Of a stretch of 64,000 nucleotides of DNA, positions 1-11,417 are shown piece after piece. The notes beneath the pieces were generated by a model, which was not told the origin of the DNA, searched no databases, and was given only the letters and a program-made list of their open reading frames with translations. Both the position numbers and the translations under genes were made by a program. The DNA comes from Pseudofabraea citricarpa (lineage: Eukaryota > Ascomycota > Leotiomycetes > Helotiales > Dermateaceae): contig JAPWGK010000003.1 in the NCBI GenBank assembly GCA_029641185.1, positions 2,480,001 to 2,544,000 on the forward strand. The letters run 5' to 3'. Numbering within the stretch: position 1 is the stretch's first letter; each line of letters begins with the position of its first letter.

Positions 1-888
1 GAGCCTATCGAAACGCCAATGCATGATCTACCACGGGACCTTGCAGATGCTGGAGTCAAATTTGCTGCCTGGGGTAAAAGCTCAAATAGATTCTATACTG
101 GCTCGTCGGATGGGAAGCTTAAGGTATGGAATATTAAAGCTCCTCGAGGTGAAGCATTTTTGCGAACCATACTCTCTATTCCGGCGGGTATCTCCGTCGG
201 CGTATTTTCTGCGGACTTCTCTAAACTGGTTCTTGGTGACTCTACTGGGACAGTCCATCTTCTGTCTGTCGACCAAACATCAGAGGAAGCCGATAACATG
301 TACTCCACAAAGCATGCTACTATAAAAAATCAGTCATCTAAACATCTCCCCTTACAAGGTCGGAGACCCCCTAAAGTTATCATCCAGCACTCAGAGCCGG
401 ACCCGCCTGAAGGCTACCAGGCTGCAAATACCGAAGAGACCGCTATTGAAATGGCCAAGGGATTTCTGGATACACAACAGCTCGTTTTGAATCCTTCTCG
501 AACCATTGGCGTTGTGCAAGGACCGAGATACTATGAAACCAAGTTTTTCCGAACGGAATGCCATGAAGGGAACGACGCTAGTAAGCCACTTCTACCGGAG
601 TGGCAGGTAAAACAACAGGAGCGGAGAGGCGTGGATAAAATAGAATCAAAGTTCCCCTGTCTACCTCTAATGCAGAGCTCGTCTCAATTATCGCATACTA
701 GGAACCTTGACCTAGATTTTGACTTATCACGATTGTCAATTAGTGATCGACAAGCTCTTGAAGAAGAAGGGGTCGATTTAGGGTTTATAGACGAGAGTAC
801 ATTTGATTACGAGAGAATACGACCTCACTTTAGCCTTTTTAAGTCGATAAGTAAAGAATCGAAAAGCAAGTCGTATAGCTTCCTTTGA
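1..888 (+). CDS. WD40-repeat protein, C-terminal part (5' end outside window)
   Basis: The reading frame is open from base 1, so this is the 3' end of a gene that begins to the left of the window; the ATG at 19 is internal. The visible 295 residues begin with two WD40-like blades (GSSDGKLKVWNI followed by a FSADFSKLVLGDSTGTVHLL stretch), which indicates the last blades of a beta-propeller. A polar, probably disordered tail of about 180 residues follows and ends in KSYSFL. WD40 propellers act as protein-interaction scaffolds; nothing visible points to a particular complex. Some fungal proteins annotated as Rik1-associated-factor-like have this layout, but I cannot confirm that from the fragment. 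The stop codon is at 886-888, and AT-rich DNA starts directly after it. Confidence 0.7.
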   Translation, partial: EPIETPMHDLPRDLADAGVKFAAWGKSSNRFYTGSSDGKLKVWNIKAPRGEAFLRTILSIPAGISVGVFSADFSKLVLGDSTGTVHLLSVDQTSEEADNMYSTKHATIKNQSSKHLPLQGRRPPKVIIQHSEPDPPEGYQAANTEETAIEMAKGFLDTQQLVLNPSRTIGVVQGPRYYETKFFRTECHEGNDASKPLLPEWQVKQQERRGVDKIESKFPCLPLMQSSSQLSHTRNLDLDFDLSRLSISDRQALEEEGVDLGFIDESTFDYERIRPHFSLFKSISKESKSKSYSFL

Positions 889-1749
889 ATCTTTAATAAG
901 GAGCTGCTTTTACACGTGCTATCGTAGATTTTAGATCTTAAAATAAGTTAAATAACTTGAAAAATAAAAATATTAAAAAGTTAAAAAAGAGTTTAAATTT
1001 AATAATTATTAATAATTATTAGATTTACTTATATTCGCTTTTTTATTACTCGCGTTTTTAATCGAGAAATATAAGTAAATAATAGATTTTTTAAAGAAAA
1101 AAAAATTCGACTATTAATAATATTATCATATAATCACGTGATATGTATCACGTGATACAAAATAATATAGTCTCTTTGTGCTTCCTAAAAGAAATTAAAA
1201 AAAATCCCTTTTAATATTTTAAGATTTATCTTTATATAATATTATTTACGATTATTTACCTCTTTTATAATTAAAAAAAAATCTTTAAATTTTAAATTTT
1301 TATTTAATTATTTGCTTTTTATACTTAACTTACTAGAATCTCGTGCTAATTTAGCGCGTCCCTTGTGGTATTACAGTATTACGATAGTAGGAACACTTAT
1401 TACTAGTTTAAGGGAAGAGAATTCGTTTAAAGTCTCGAGTTAAGGGGGTCAAATAGCCTAATTACGCTTATCCCTCGGCTTCCTCTTATTTTACCTTAGA
1501 TATAATATCGTCCTTCGTTTTTTGCGCCTGAGCTTCTTCGGGCGCTACAGCGGCCTTCTCTTTTTCGCTATCGGGCTCATATAACTCGTCGGAAACACCA
1601 ACGAAATAGCTATCTTTACTACTAATATCCTTATAAGTCCTAGCTTATTTAGCAATCAAATTATATGGCATCTCAAATGACACGACTATCTTTAAAGGCT
1701 CGCTTAGGCATCTTCATTCCATTCTGCTTTCTACAACTAGCGCGTTACT
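889..1749. repeat. AT-rich gene-free island, probably RIP-degraded sequence
   Basis: This is strongly A+T-rich DNA with long A/T runs, duplicated AATAATTATT units near 1000-1020, and a short inverted pair (ATTTACTTATA near 1023 and TATAAGTAAAT near 1070). Two closely spaced CACGTG palindromes lie at about 1135-1155. GC content recovers after about 1500. No coding frame of interest was seen. The composition fits RIP-mutated repeat DNA, but no parent element is recognisable. Confidence 0.5.
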
Positions 1750-2803
1750 TTAAGCAAGATTTAGTGGCTTAATCCGGGTAATGGGGCCTAGTAATTTCTC
1801 GCCAAGCGCGCCTGCAAGCTGGCCCCTATCTGCAACAACTACTGTACCGTTGATAGCGGATGCCACATCGCTGGCCAAGAAAAGAGCAACATCTGCAATC
1901 GCTTCGGGCTGTATGAGCTGCTCATAGTAGTAGCCTCTAGTTGCATCTGATCCTACTTGTTCCCAAAAGCTAGCAAAGTCTTTCGTGGCAGTTTCTTCAT
2001 CTGTAGCCATATGGAATTCCTTCCCTTCCTCGGCCTGCTGTGAGGTTGCGAGAATGCTCGTCTGTACAGCACCCGGTGCGACCCCATTGACACGGACGTT
2101 GCTAGCTGACAATTGGACTGATCCACTCGCCACCATCCCATTCACGGCTGCTTTTGCCGTGGCTAGAGTTCGCAGCAGATTAGTCAAGGTTTGGAGAGGC
2201 TCGAAGAGAGCATGAGGTAACTTACTATAGGCAAGATTCCCGAATGATCCACTGAAGGAAGAGTTTGAACTGGTCACAACAATTGCGCCTCCTGGTGCAG
2301 GTTTCTCTGGGGAAGTCACCTGCATCGCTTGGCTGCTGTATTTGAGACCGAGATATACTGAACGTATCATAACGTCGGTGGCACGATCAAAGGATGCCGT
2401 TTCCAAGTCGTTGAGGCTTCTGCAAAGGAGAGGATGTCAATCAGTTACGTGATAAATGGTAGGAACAGATAGTAGGAACAGATAGCTCGTACTTAACGCT
2501 AGCAAATCCAGCATTCGCAAAGAAGAAATCAAATCTTCCATGCATCTTGGTTATTTCCTTGATAATCGCAAGAGTCTGCTCATCAGAAGAGACATCTAGC
2601 AGTCGACCCTCCACCTGACACAGATATCCCATCTGCTTGATCTTCTCTTGGAGAGACCCAATGTTGCCCATGTTCAAATCGCAGGCGCAGACTGCTTTGG
2701 CGCCTGCTCTTGCCAACGCAATCACTAGTGATCGCCCAATTCCATGGGGGGAACCAGCACCGGTGGCGATGCCGACTTTCTCATTCATTGTTGGTGTTGT
2801 CAT
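1750..2803 (-). CDS. short-chain dehydrogenase/reductase (SDR), 3 exons, 305 aa
   Basis: NAD(P)-dependent oxidoreductase with a classical SDR Rossmann fold; the substrate is unknown. Exons on the minus strand are 2803-2493, 2419-2226 and 2162-1750. Introns are 2420-2492 (73 nt) and 2163-2225 (63 nt). The second intron is a multiple of three without a stop codon, so it can be read through by mistake. Removing it restores the catalytic motif AYTTAKAAVNG (Tyr168, Lys172). Other hallmarks are the TGAGSPHGIG cofactor loop (residues 14-23), Asp70 in the LLDVSS segment, NAG at 97-99 and the catalytic serine near 155 (VVTSSNSS). The C-terminal half contains VRVNGVAPGAVQT, typical of the family. Length is normal. 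It stands alone, with a gene-poor stretch upstream. Confidence 0.88.
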
Positions 2804-3115
2804 TTTTTTTGTATATGTTGTAAACCCCTTGAGTGGTAGGTTTGATAGATTTGGTGCAATAAAATCATCTCTGGATCTGATCTTATCTTATTGTTATTTT
2901 CACTGCAATAGGGCACAAAAATCAGAAATAACCCCCCTATGAACATTGTATGATTTCCGTACTTTCCGAGCTATATTATCATAACTTTGCTCCTTGAAAA
3001 CGTTAAAACTGATTTAGCAAGTTCTTTTGACCAATAGTCCTCCACTCTAGGAAATAAATGTATCCTGAATTATTCCAAGAGGATATGATACGATATGACT
3101 CATTTTGAGTATTTT
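2804..3115. other. SDR upstream region
   Basis: Non-coding sequence upstream of the SDR start. No recognisable operator or repeat was seen; a TATA element cannot be assigned with confidence. Confidence 0.4.
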
Positions 3116-3215
3116 TCTCGGATTATACGATCACGGTTGTAGGATTCAGACTCGGATCATGCGATTACGATTACGCGATTGCGGTTATACGATTACGATT
3201 ATAGAATTACAATTT
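3116..3215. repeat. degenerate short tandem repeats of a CGATTAC-like unit
   Basis: The stretch contains about ten imperfect copies of a 6-9 bp unit (GATTACGATTACGCGATT, GGTTATACGATTACGATTA and similar), spaced irregularly. It is simple-sequence DNA with no coding potential. Confidence 0.6.
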
Positions 3216-3338
3216 TATTTTATAGAATGTTAGCAAATGATTTTCGAGCAGGATATGAAATAATTGTCTATAATTTTAGTTCGCTATCGCTTCGCTCGAT
3301 CCGCTGACTCTGGCCGTTCAGTTCGGTCCGGATAGCTT

Positions 3339-3475
3339 ATTAGGAAGAGGTACTTCTGTCTATATTAGATTTGCTAGGGAACAGAAGTATCTCTTTGTCC
3401 CGCGGCATATGTCTAATTAGACCCGAATCTGGTTCCCTAACACATTTGGTATAAACAGAGGTACCTCCTCCCAAT
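3339..3475. repeat. 44-bp imperfect inverted repeat with 49-bp spacer, repeat remnant
   Basis: The left arm 3339-3382 and the reverse complement of the right arm 3432-3475 match at 35 of 44 positions by my hand alignment. Eight of the nine differences are transitions. A related shorter copy of the GAGGTACTTCTGT core lies inverted at about 3371-3387. The layout suits a MITE or the end of a degraded LTR element. The sequence after the CCCTAACA at 3435-3442 (TTTGGTAT...AGAG) vaguely resembles a Copia-type primer-binding site, but this is weak. Confidence 0.5.
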
Positions 3476-6400
3476 TGGTAATCCGAAACAACCTGAACGC
3501 TCTAAGTATAACGTCGAAGCCGAGTATCGGCGGTAATTAGCGACGACTTAGTTTAAGCGACTTGATAGTCGTAGCTCTTAACAACCTGATTGAGGTTATC
3601 TAGTTTCTTTTTCTGGTTCTGGTTTGAAAGTTAAAAGAAAGCCCGGCAGCGATCGGGTCTGTACGATCTCGCTTCATTTTCAATTGAGAGAGAGAGAGGG
3701 GGGTGGGGGTGGGGGAGGGGGACTTCTTAAATGGTTTCCTATAGCTATTACATTCTTCTGCCCATACACGGCACTAAGCCCGCACGCCTGCCCCTTGGTA
3801 GAAATAAGACTTAGGCCAAGCTACATCGAAGTTGATCATTGATTACTTGACTGATATTGCTGTTTGAAAAATAAGGCAAGGGTGCACACTAGGCGCCCAA
3901 CTTGTCTGGTTTGGCTAGAGACATTTGTGAAGATTGAAGATCAGTAATACTTGCATCTGCTGGAATTGTTAACTTTTATATTCCTCAAATCAAGATGGTC
4001 AATAAAGGCGGGCAAAAGCACACTTTGCACGTATAACCTTTTCTGATTAAGCATAAACCTCAGATTGTAGCCCTACCCGAATCATCTTGAAGGTTCATCC
4101 CACACGATTCTTCGCTAATAAGCACTTATGATCGTGCTATCGAATGGCATCAACAAACAACTAAAGGCAAGCCTTTTGATAGTGTGTCCCTAGCAGATAA
4201 AAGGTATCATCTGTCCGCTGAGACAAGGCAGCGAGAATACCATCGGGCCTAAGCTTTAATCTTGCCGCTTGCATTATCTAAATTAGAATTCAGGAATCTC
4301 ACCACAAATGTAATGTTATTCAATGACGAAGCTGTGTCAACCTTGATTTGTCCGAAGGTCGAAGTTTGAGAGAAAAAAAAAAGATCAGATCACTGCTGGT
4401 TCAATTTTTCTTTTAGAAAAAATTGGGTGTTGTTATTTGTGAAACCCCTGAAGATATGATTCCAGATTCAGACTGCGAGTATGTAGACTCGCTCCCAAAA
4501 ATCCACTACAAAGTATAAGACAGACCTGTGAGTGGACTTTTGAATGCCGAAGAGAAACCTAAAATACTCAAAGACCAGATTTTCTGATGATAGCTAAAGG
4601 ATATCGGTTGTGCTAGATAGAGAATTTTCAGCGGCAAGTCCCCAGATGGAGTCAAACGAGGAAAAGGACAGCAAGGAGAATCGATGATTCTTTGGCCAAA
4701 CTTTGCCGTAGTTAACTAAAGATCAAACGAACTGGCTTATGAGAAAACCTAACCTTGACATAAAGATTCCTTTGGTGGGTTTAGGCCATTTCGGAGTCAC
4801 TTTCCGCAGCACACTAAATCACTGATGGAAACTTTGACAGCCCAACTTCCAAAGGATCTTCACGGGGAATTAGCCTGGGATTGCAGGCCGTCCATGCCGT
4901 TTATGGATAATAAGAATGCCCAATCTCCATTCCGCTGTCTAGATCTCTCCCGCCTTTAAAGTCGTGATCATCTCCGGGATTGAACTCGAATTGGTTTCAA
5001 AGCAAAGGGTTCCTTGATTTGTGGAAACTTTGTTTCTTCGGATCGACAACTTACATGTGCAGTTCGTACATTTCTCCTTCACACTTGCAAAACTCTACTT
5101 CTTGGCAGCTCGCATTAGTGGGTCTTGAGGATCTGTTCACACGAGGAGGGTGCGTGATTGCAAGGTACCGTCTGCTTCGGATCCTATTCAGAATGTTTGG
5201 CGGTCTGCCGGATTACGTTCTCTGCCTTTCTAGTCACTGTTTGCCTAGTAAGCCTCAACTTGCTCGTTTCTGATCCCTGAGCTCCAGTGTAGCAATTTCT
5301 CAAAGTTGCCATCGGGTTCCTTGACTTTGATCAAAACGGTACTTGGCACTTCATGTGGAGAAGTCGAACGGATACTAATCATCGATATTCCATCAGCTCG
5401 GAGACGGCTCATCGTAGGCCTCAGATTGCCGGGATTCAGGGTCCGCAGGTCGCTCTTGGCGGGGGTTAAAGTTTTGGAGATGAGATTATCATCAGGAACA
5501 CTCAGACAGACATCATGTTCATTCAATTGCGGTCTGAAGCAAACCCTGACCCTGAACTCGTCTGTGCCTCTAAAGTCGTCCCACTCTGCCCATCTTGATG
5601 CTTGAGCCCGATCATGTGCAGATCTTTGAGCGAGCAACTTCAGCTACTAGCAGACACCATCATACAAGCTCCATTGGGACTAGCGACACGTGGCGTTCCC
5701 CTCATCTCCATGGCAGGATTCCAGATTCATTTCACACGTATTCGAAATGAAACTTCCACTCTAGTTGTTTATGACCGCGTGGTAGTCGACAGATGTCCGT
5801 GACAGCAACCTTGAAAGCCTGTTCCTATTGGAGGGAGAGCTAAGCCTTGGCTCCTGGGCCTTCTCGCAAGTGCTCTAGAAGCCGTTGTCTCTGACGACGA
5901 AGTGGACGATCCAAACAAGCTACTCGTCACCATTAGCTTTAGACGATTGTCAAAGAGCCCCCAGTGCCTTGAGAAGCCGGCTAAGCATGTGTATGGCATT
6001 GATTGATGGGAACTCCCGATTCGACAGCCACACCACCCACTAGAAAACTCGTCGACCAAAATTCTACTATCCCATCAGAGAAATCCGAATGTCCGAGATT
6101 TCTCAGAGAACATTAAAACAAAAGGTCTTTCGCTGAAATATAGCACCCGCGTCATATGGTGCGTAGGTAGTTGCTATATACTTTTCTCGTCGTTGCTTGC
6201 GAAGAGCATTCCCATACACTTGGGATCGGGGACAGGTTTCGCTTGAACTTCGTACGAGGAGAACGAATCAACGATACGAGAACAAGCCGATAAACCCACT
6301 ATTGAATGCTGGCACGTTCCCCCAAATGATGCCTCGTGATGCTCTCTACTCCGTATGTATGAAAAGTACTATTATCCTGGCAGATTGCATGGGATGGCAA

Positions 6401-7104
6401 TTAAGAATTGCGATAACTGACTCGCTTTTCTGGGGGAACAACTCGTCGAAAAGATGGGACCCGTTGTGTATCAGCCGTCCCTGGGAACTCTACTGTACGC
6501 TTTATGGTTTTAGTGCCCAATTGCCGATCGCTAACGCTCGGTCTAGCCTCTCAAAGGAAGGCAAAGCATGATCTCGTTACTTGTTACGAACGTGCCGCCG
6601 CGAGTAGTGCCTGACAGCAAGCTTACAGGAAGTGGCAGAGTGATTCTCAGCCCGCCTGGAAGTTTTATTATGACTGTCCGAGAGTAAAAGTCTAACTTGG
6701 AGCTTGTGAGCCTCCATTTGAGTTCTAGAATAAGTCCATCCGGGATGGACCATCCCGTCAGAAACCAATCAGAAAGTCTAGTAGGTAAGCCTTGTTACTA
6801 CTAGGACTTATTCTAGCGTTTACCTACGTTTTCTCGTGCCCTTCATCCTACCGCCTTCAGATTTCAGCCTTCGACGCCTCGAGCAACTTGCTTCGGCCCC
6901 GAGATCAGCTCGAAAGGAGAACTACAAGAGAGAATTGCAGCACAGGACCTTTCATATTAGATGTTTCTTCGCGGCTTAGAGTCTCCTTTGACTGCTTATA
7001 ACCCATCGATCTTCTTTCTCGATTAAGGGATTTCACCATACTCATGTCCTGTTAACGTTTTTTTTTACACTTATACGAAAACATTCGATTTGGAAGTACC
7101 CAGG
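3476..7104. other. gene-poor stretch, no supported gene
   Basis: No convincing gene was found in 3.6 kb. A purine-rich low-complexity tract (GA then G/T runs) lies at about 3685-3721. Between about 5245 and 6060 open frames of 60-130 codons occur on both strands. The longest, minus 5637-5245, reads like protein in its second half (LIKVKEPDGNFEKLLHW), but it has no recognised domain and no clear splice partner. It may be a decayed or lineage-specific gene. Confidence 0.35.
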
Positions 7105-8530
7105 ATGCTTACACTTCTGCCCGATAATTTTGTGTTGCAAGAGGTCTCGAAGCAAGACTATCTCATTGCTTCCCTTGCATGGGGATTCACTCTTGGATTT
7201 GGGTTTCTCACGACGTGGACGGCCATTAAACAGACACTTCAAGTTGGAAAACGTTATGGTACCTCCAGACTCAACTCTCCTTACGTATGGATGATATGGC
7301 TGGAGATACTAGTGTGTTTTAGCTTCAGTATTATTTGCTGGCTTTATATCGTTGGGAAAATCCCACCAAGGTATGTGCTATGAATGAGACTTTTGGTCAA
7401 GATTTGAGTTTTAGTTCTAACATATTTACCAAACAGTTTTGCGTTTTATTTCTGTATTCGTAAGCATCAATATCATCTTACTATCTGTTTCCTTTGCTGA
7501 ACTTTACTCTAGTTACACTTTGGGCATTGCAGGTACAATTTCTGCTTCAGATCATCATCAACAGAGTCGCGATCCTGTTGGTAAATCGCGATACGGCTGT
7601 GTATTTGAAAACGGGGGTTGCGGTTCTCATCACTCTCATCAACATTTCAGTCTACTGTATTTGGGTTCCAGCACGACTTCAAATTAGTGATAGATACATC
7701 CACATCAATGATGTTTGGGACCGAGTTGAGAAAGGCATTTATCTCATCGTCGATGCTCTACTGAACTTTTACTTCATCCATATCGTTAAAAAGAAACTTG
7801 TGCGTCAAGGCCTCAGCAAGTATGAGCCGCTTGTCAAGTTTAATATCTATATCATTGGCTTCTCGCTTTCGATGGATGTCCTCATCATCGCTATGATGAG
7901 TCTCAAGAATACTTTCGTGTAAGTACTCTCTCTACCATAGCATATCACAGGCCAGTATCTGACATTATGCTCTTGTTAAACAGATACATGCAATTTCACC
8001 CTCTAGCATACATTGTCAAGCTTAAGATCGAAATGTCCATGGCAGATCTCATCGCAAAAGTTGCTCGCGAACCGAATACAAAACCACTTTCGTCCACGAC
8101 TTCAGGTAACCACGGTGGCATCCGAGGACAAGCGATTCTCTCATCACAGGACAAAGAGCCCGATACGCCAAGCGCGATGAGCAAATTTGGCATCAACGAG
8201 ACCGACGTCGATAACGGTGGGCACGAATGGTACAGCACCGGGAAAGACATTGGGGATATTCACCACGACAACGTTATGGAGCTGCGGAACATGCATAATA
8301 CGCGAGATCTGAAGGTGCATACGAAACACGATGTATCGGTGACGGTGGAGAAGTTCAACGAGAACGACGGCGATGAGAGTTTTGCGAGTAGTCATGTGGT
8401 TATGGAGGCGGCACCGAGGTCGCAGGATGGCGAAGACGATACTAGACCTTTAAGACAGCCGGATCGTTTGGCTGGTGCTTCGAGTCAGACGGGGTTCACT
8501 ACTAAAGTGTGGGCTCCTCATCACCAATAA
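7105..8530 (+). CDS. seven-helix integral membrane protein, 4 exons, 413 aa
   Basis: Fungal-specific integral membrane protein of unknown function. Exons are 7105-7370, 7437-7459, 7513-7918 and 7984-8530; introns are 66, 53 and 65 nt. The 23-nt second exon is supported because it joins CWLYIVGKIPP to SFAFYFCILTLWALQ in frame, giving a continuous helix. About seven hydrophobic segments are visible, beginning near residues 20, 57, 90, 135, 178, 220 and 245, all before residue 275. A conserved-looking motif after the last helix (HPLAYIVKLKIEMSMADLI) leads into a polar tail of about 150 residues rich in Asp, Glu, Gly and His. The tail lies presumably in the cytosol. The topology resembles fungal GPCR-like/DUF membrane families, but I cannot assign a ligand. 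The ATG at 7105 is chosen as the first in-frame methionine. Confidence 0.8.
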
Positions 8531-9893
8531 CAACAACATGGCTTGTTTGTTAATTCGGCAATATACCCTCTTGTATGTACTTAGTAGCCAGCTAGTCATT
8601 TAACTAGATAATCCGTAATATCGTCTTGCCTTCATGGACCCAGAATCTTTAGGACGATCTACTAAGATGCGTTCAACTCTGATGTGCTTATATTGAAAAT
8701 GAACTTATCAAGAGAAGCTTCCAGCTGACCCCTAAAACACGGAATAACCTATGATGCTATCTTAAACGCTATTTCTCCTCCTGGTCAGCGATCTGATCCG
8801 CAATCCGTGCTCGCTTATCTGGCTAGCTATACAATGTCATATTAATACCTCCAGGTTTATTGGCGATGGTCTTTCTCCCTAGGCCTTACGCGAGAGTCGA
8901 TACATCTAGCTATGAGCGAGTATGTTAACGATAAGAATCTCTTCACCTTGCTACAAAGCTTCTTACCATTTCACTAGAATATTCGCAACCATCAAAGAAT
9001 GTCACTTTAACGCCCTATATATGAACGATATAGAACTCGTGATGAGCAATTCTTTCTAAGCTCTTGAAACTTGAAGAAATCAATGGGCCCTAGTAACGAA
9101 GAATATATCAAATATGAAACTAGGAATTCTCTTCATCTACCTTGGTGGTCCTAGACAATCTGCTTAAGATGAACTCAGCTCAAGAGATTTTGGTGTCATA
9201 CTGACCATGTTCGCCCCTTGTAGAAGACGTGTAATGATCGATTGGAAACATGGGAGAGACCTTAGCGACAAGTAAACGATTCTCGTACGTTTCTAGAGCT
9301 TGGTTATCTCTGCCCATCGAGCCGAGTTTCGAGTACAGTTGAACTTCGTACTATTAATCAAACATTCGGATGGGTCTCGCATATTATTGTCACAGCTTGA
9401 TAACTCTGGATATTAGCACGAAAGAAAGTCCCAGAAATGATATGATGTGATTCCATTGAGCCGACCCTGTTTCTCGTAATAACAACGCGCAGAGCATGCA
9501 TCAGAACCAGGTAGGCCAGAAATCAAAAGAGGAAAAAAGGAACAACCAGGAAGCAGGTACAGACAAAAAAGGAGGCGAAGAAAAAGCGTTCAATATCCGA
9601 GTCCGGTCCCCAAATTCAACCTTCACACGCCAATTTGTTCAACACATCCATCAAAAAGTCTCTTGCTTTCCTTCCTACCCCCATTCCATTAGAGTTAGCT
9701 AAAACCCGTAACCGCTCATATTCCCAGCGTGCAAGAAGTTTGCAAAGATTTGCAAGTGGTGTATGCAGGAATGCAAAGTGGAGGCCGATCCAAATGACAG
9801 TCGTTCTAATGCAAGCGCAAGATGAAAAAGAAAGCCCTCTGTGTAGGCCTGATTTAGTTCACAGCGCGACGGGAAACAAAACACAGATGCTAT
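8531..9893. other. convergent intergenic region
   Basis: Lies between the 3' ends of the membrane-protein gene and ypt1. Only short open frames are present and none resembles a protein. It is A-rich around 9520-9590. No repeat or RNA gene was recognised. Confidence 0.4.
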
Positions 9894-10874
9894 CTAACAG
9901 CATCCACCAGCAGATCCTGGCTGTACGCCTGTTCCCGCTCCGACTTGCACTGTAGGCTTGTTGTTGGCAGTTGTGGTACCCATTCTCTCCTTGATCTGGC
10001 GGGCCATGGTTAAGAAAGCTTGCTCGACGTTGCTGGCGTTCTTGGCGGATGTCTCAAGGAATGGGATACCAAGGCTGTCGGCAAATTCCTGGAAAGGAGG
10101 TTAGCTAAGATCTGAAAATAACGGGCTGATTCCTTCTAGAAGACGTACCTTTGCAACGGTGTACTCAACGACCTTCTTGTCTGACATATCGCTCTTGTTG
10201 CCTACGAGCAGCTTGTTGACACCCTCTGTAGCATATCGGTCGATTTCTTGTAGCCACTGCTTGACGTTGTTGAAGGAATCCATATCAGTGACATCGTAGA
10301 CAACGCAGATACCGTGAGCGCCTCGGTAGTATGAAGAGGTGATGGTTCTGAAACGTTCCTGTCCGGCGGTATCCCACTATAAATGTACTGGGTTAGTATG
10401 TGCCCCAATATGTTATCCAGATCTTTCTCTGTCCTTACAATTTGCAACTTCACAGTCTTGCCATCTAACTCGATAGTCCGGATTTTCTGCCAAAACATCA
10501 GCACTCAATCTACATCAGCCTACGGACATAGCAACATACGAAGTCAACACCGATTGTTGAGATGTAGCTCTCTGTGTATGTATCATCTGCGAATCGCAAC
10601 AACAGGCAGGACTTTCCGACACCAGAATCTCCGATAAGCAGGAGCTTGAAGAGGTAATCGTATCTATAAAGATGCGTAAGTAAGCGGGTCCATATTCACA
10701 GCAGGCGCAATGACGGGCCTTTCGGGAGGCATGGCTATATTCTCAAGAAGAGGGGAGAAGGAAGAGACTCTGTAGCACATGATAATCAGCCTGCTGTTTG
10801 GGTCCCAAGAGATCTGGGGTTCTGGGGGGAGATGGGATGACGTTTCATGAGCTGACATACCACTCAGGATTCAT
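9894..10874 (-). CDS. ypt1: Rab GTPase Ypt1/Rab1, 5 exons, 201 aa
   Basis: Small GTPase controlling ER-to-Golgi transport and early autophagy. Minus-strand exons are 10874-10864, 10663-10540, 10486-10439, 10376-10149 and 10088-9894; introns are 200, 53, 62 and 60 nt. The first exon is only 11 nt, encodes the start MNPE, and uses the less common donor GTGGTA. Visible motifs are the P-loop GDSGVGKS (15-22), the effector region [27 protein letters not shown], and ETSAK. The C-terminus is GGCC, the double-cysteine geranylgeranylation site of Rab1-type proteins. Length and sequence are fully standard, and all splice junctions give an uninterrupted Rab fold. Confidence 0.97.
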
Positions 10875-11417
10875 GTTGGCGGCTTGTGGTTTGGTAGTTG
10901 AGGATCTGGAGTATTGGGGCACCGAATGTCAGATCGTAGGTTTGATGGTGATTCTAGGTGGAGATAGGATCAAGTTGACGTTTCCTCTGGCTTGACGGGC
11001 AGGTCGTCGCAAGTTAGGCTGGGGCGGAGCTAAGCGAAGGCGAAGTCCACGTGATGGTGCTCAGCAGATGATGATGTTTCTTTGATCTCGCGGTGAACAA
11101 AGCGAGCAGGGGCAAACGGATGGGGATGGCGCTGAGTTGTGTGTGCCTATGTACCTTGCAGAAACCCTACAAGCATATCTTTTGTTACGGTGAGTAATGC
11201 CGAGAGTGAATCATCATCTCATATACTCAAGTCAGGCAGTCATCAGCGAACGAGCAAGGGCCCGCCCGAATGAGACAAATCCCGATTAGATAAAGCTTCA
11301 CTGCCAAAATTCTGAGCCTTCCGCCACAACCCCCCACACGCCCGCCTAACACATTTCCTATTGCTATGCTGTATTGCACTTAATGTCTTTCGCACTCTCA
11401 TTTGAAAATCCAGGCTG
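10875..11417. promoter_or_regulatory. divergent promoter of ypt1 and the gene at 11418
   Basis: 543 bp between two divergent starts, without an ORF of note. No specific operator is recognised. Confidence 0.45.
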
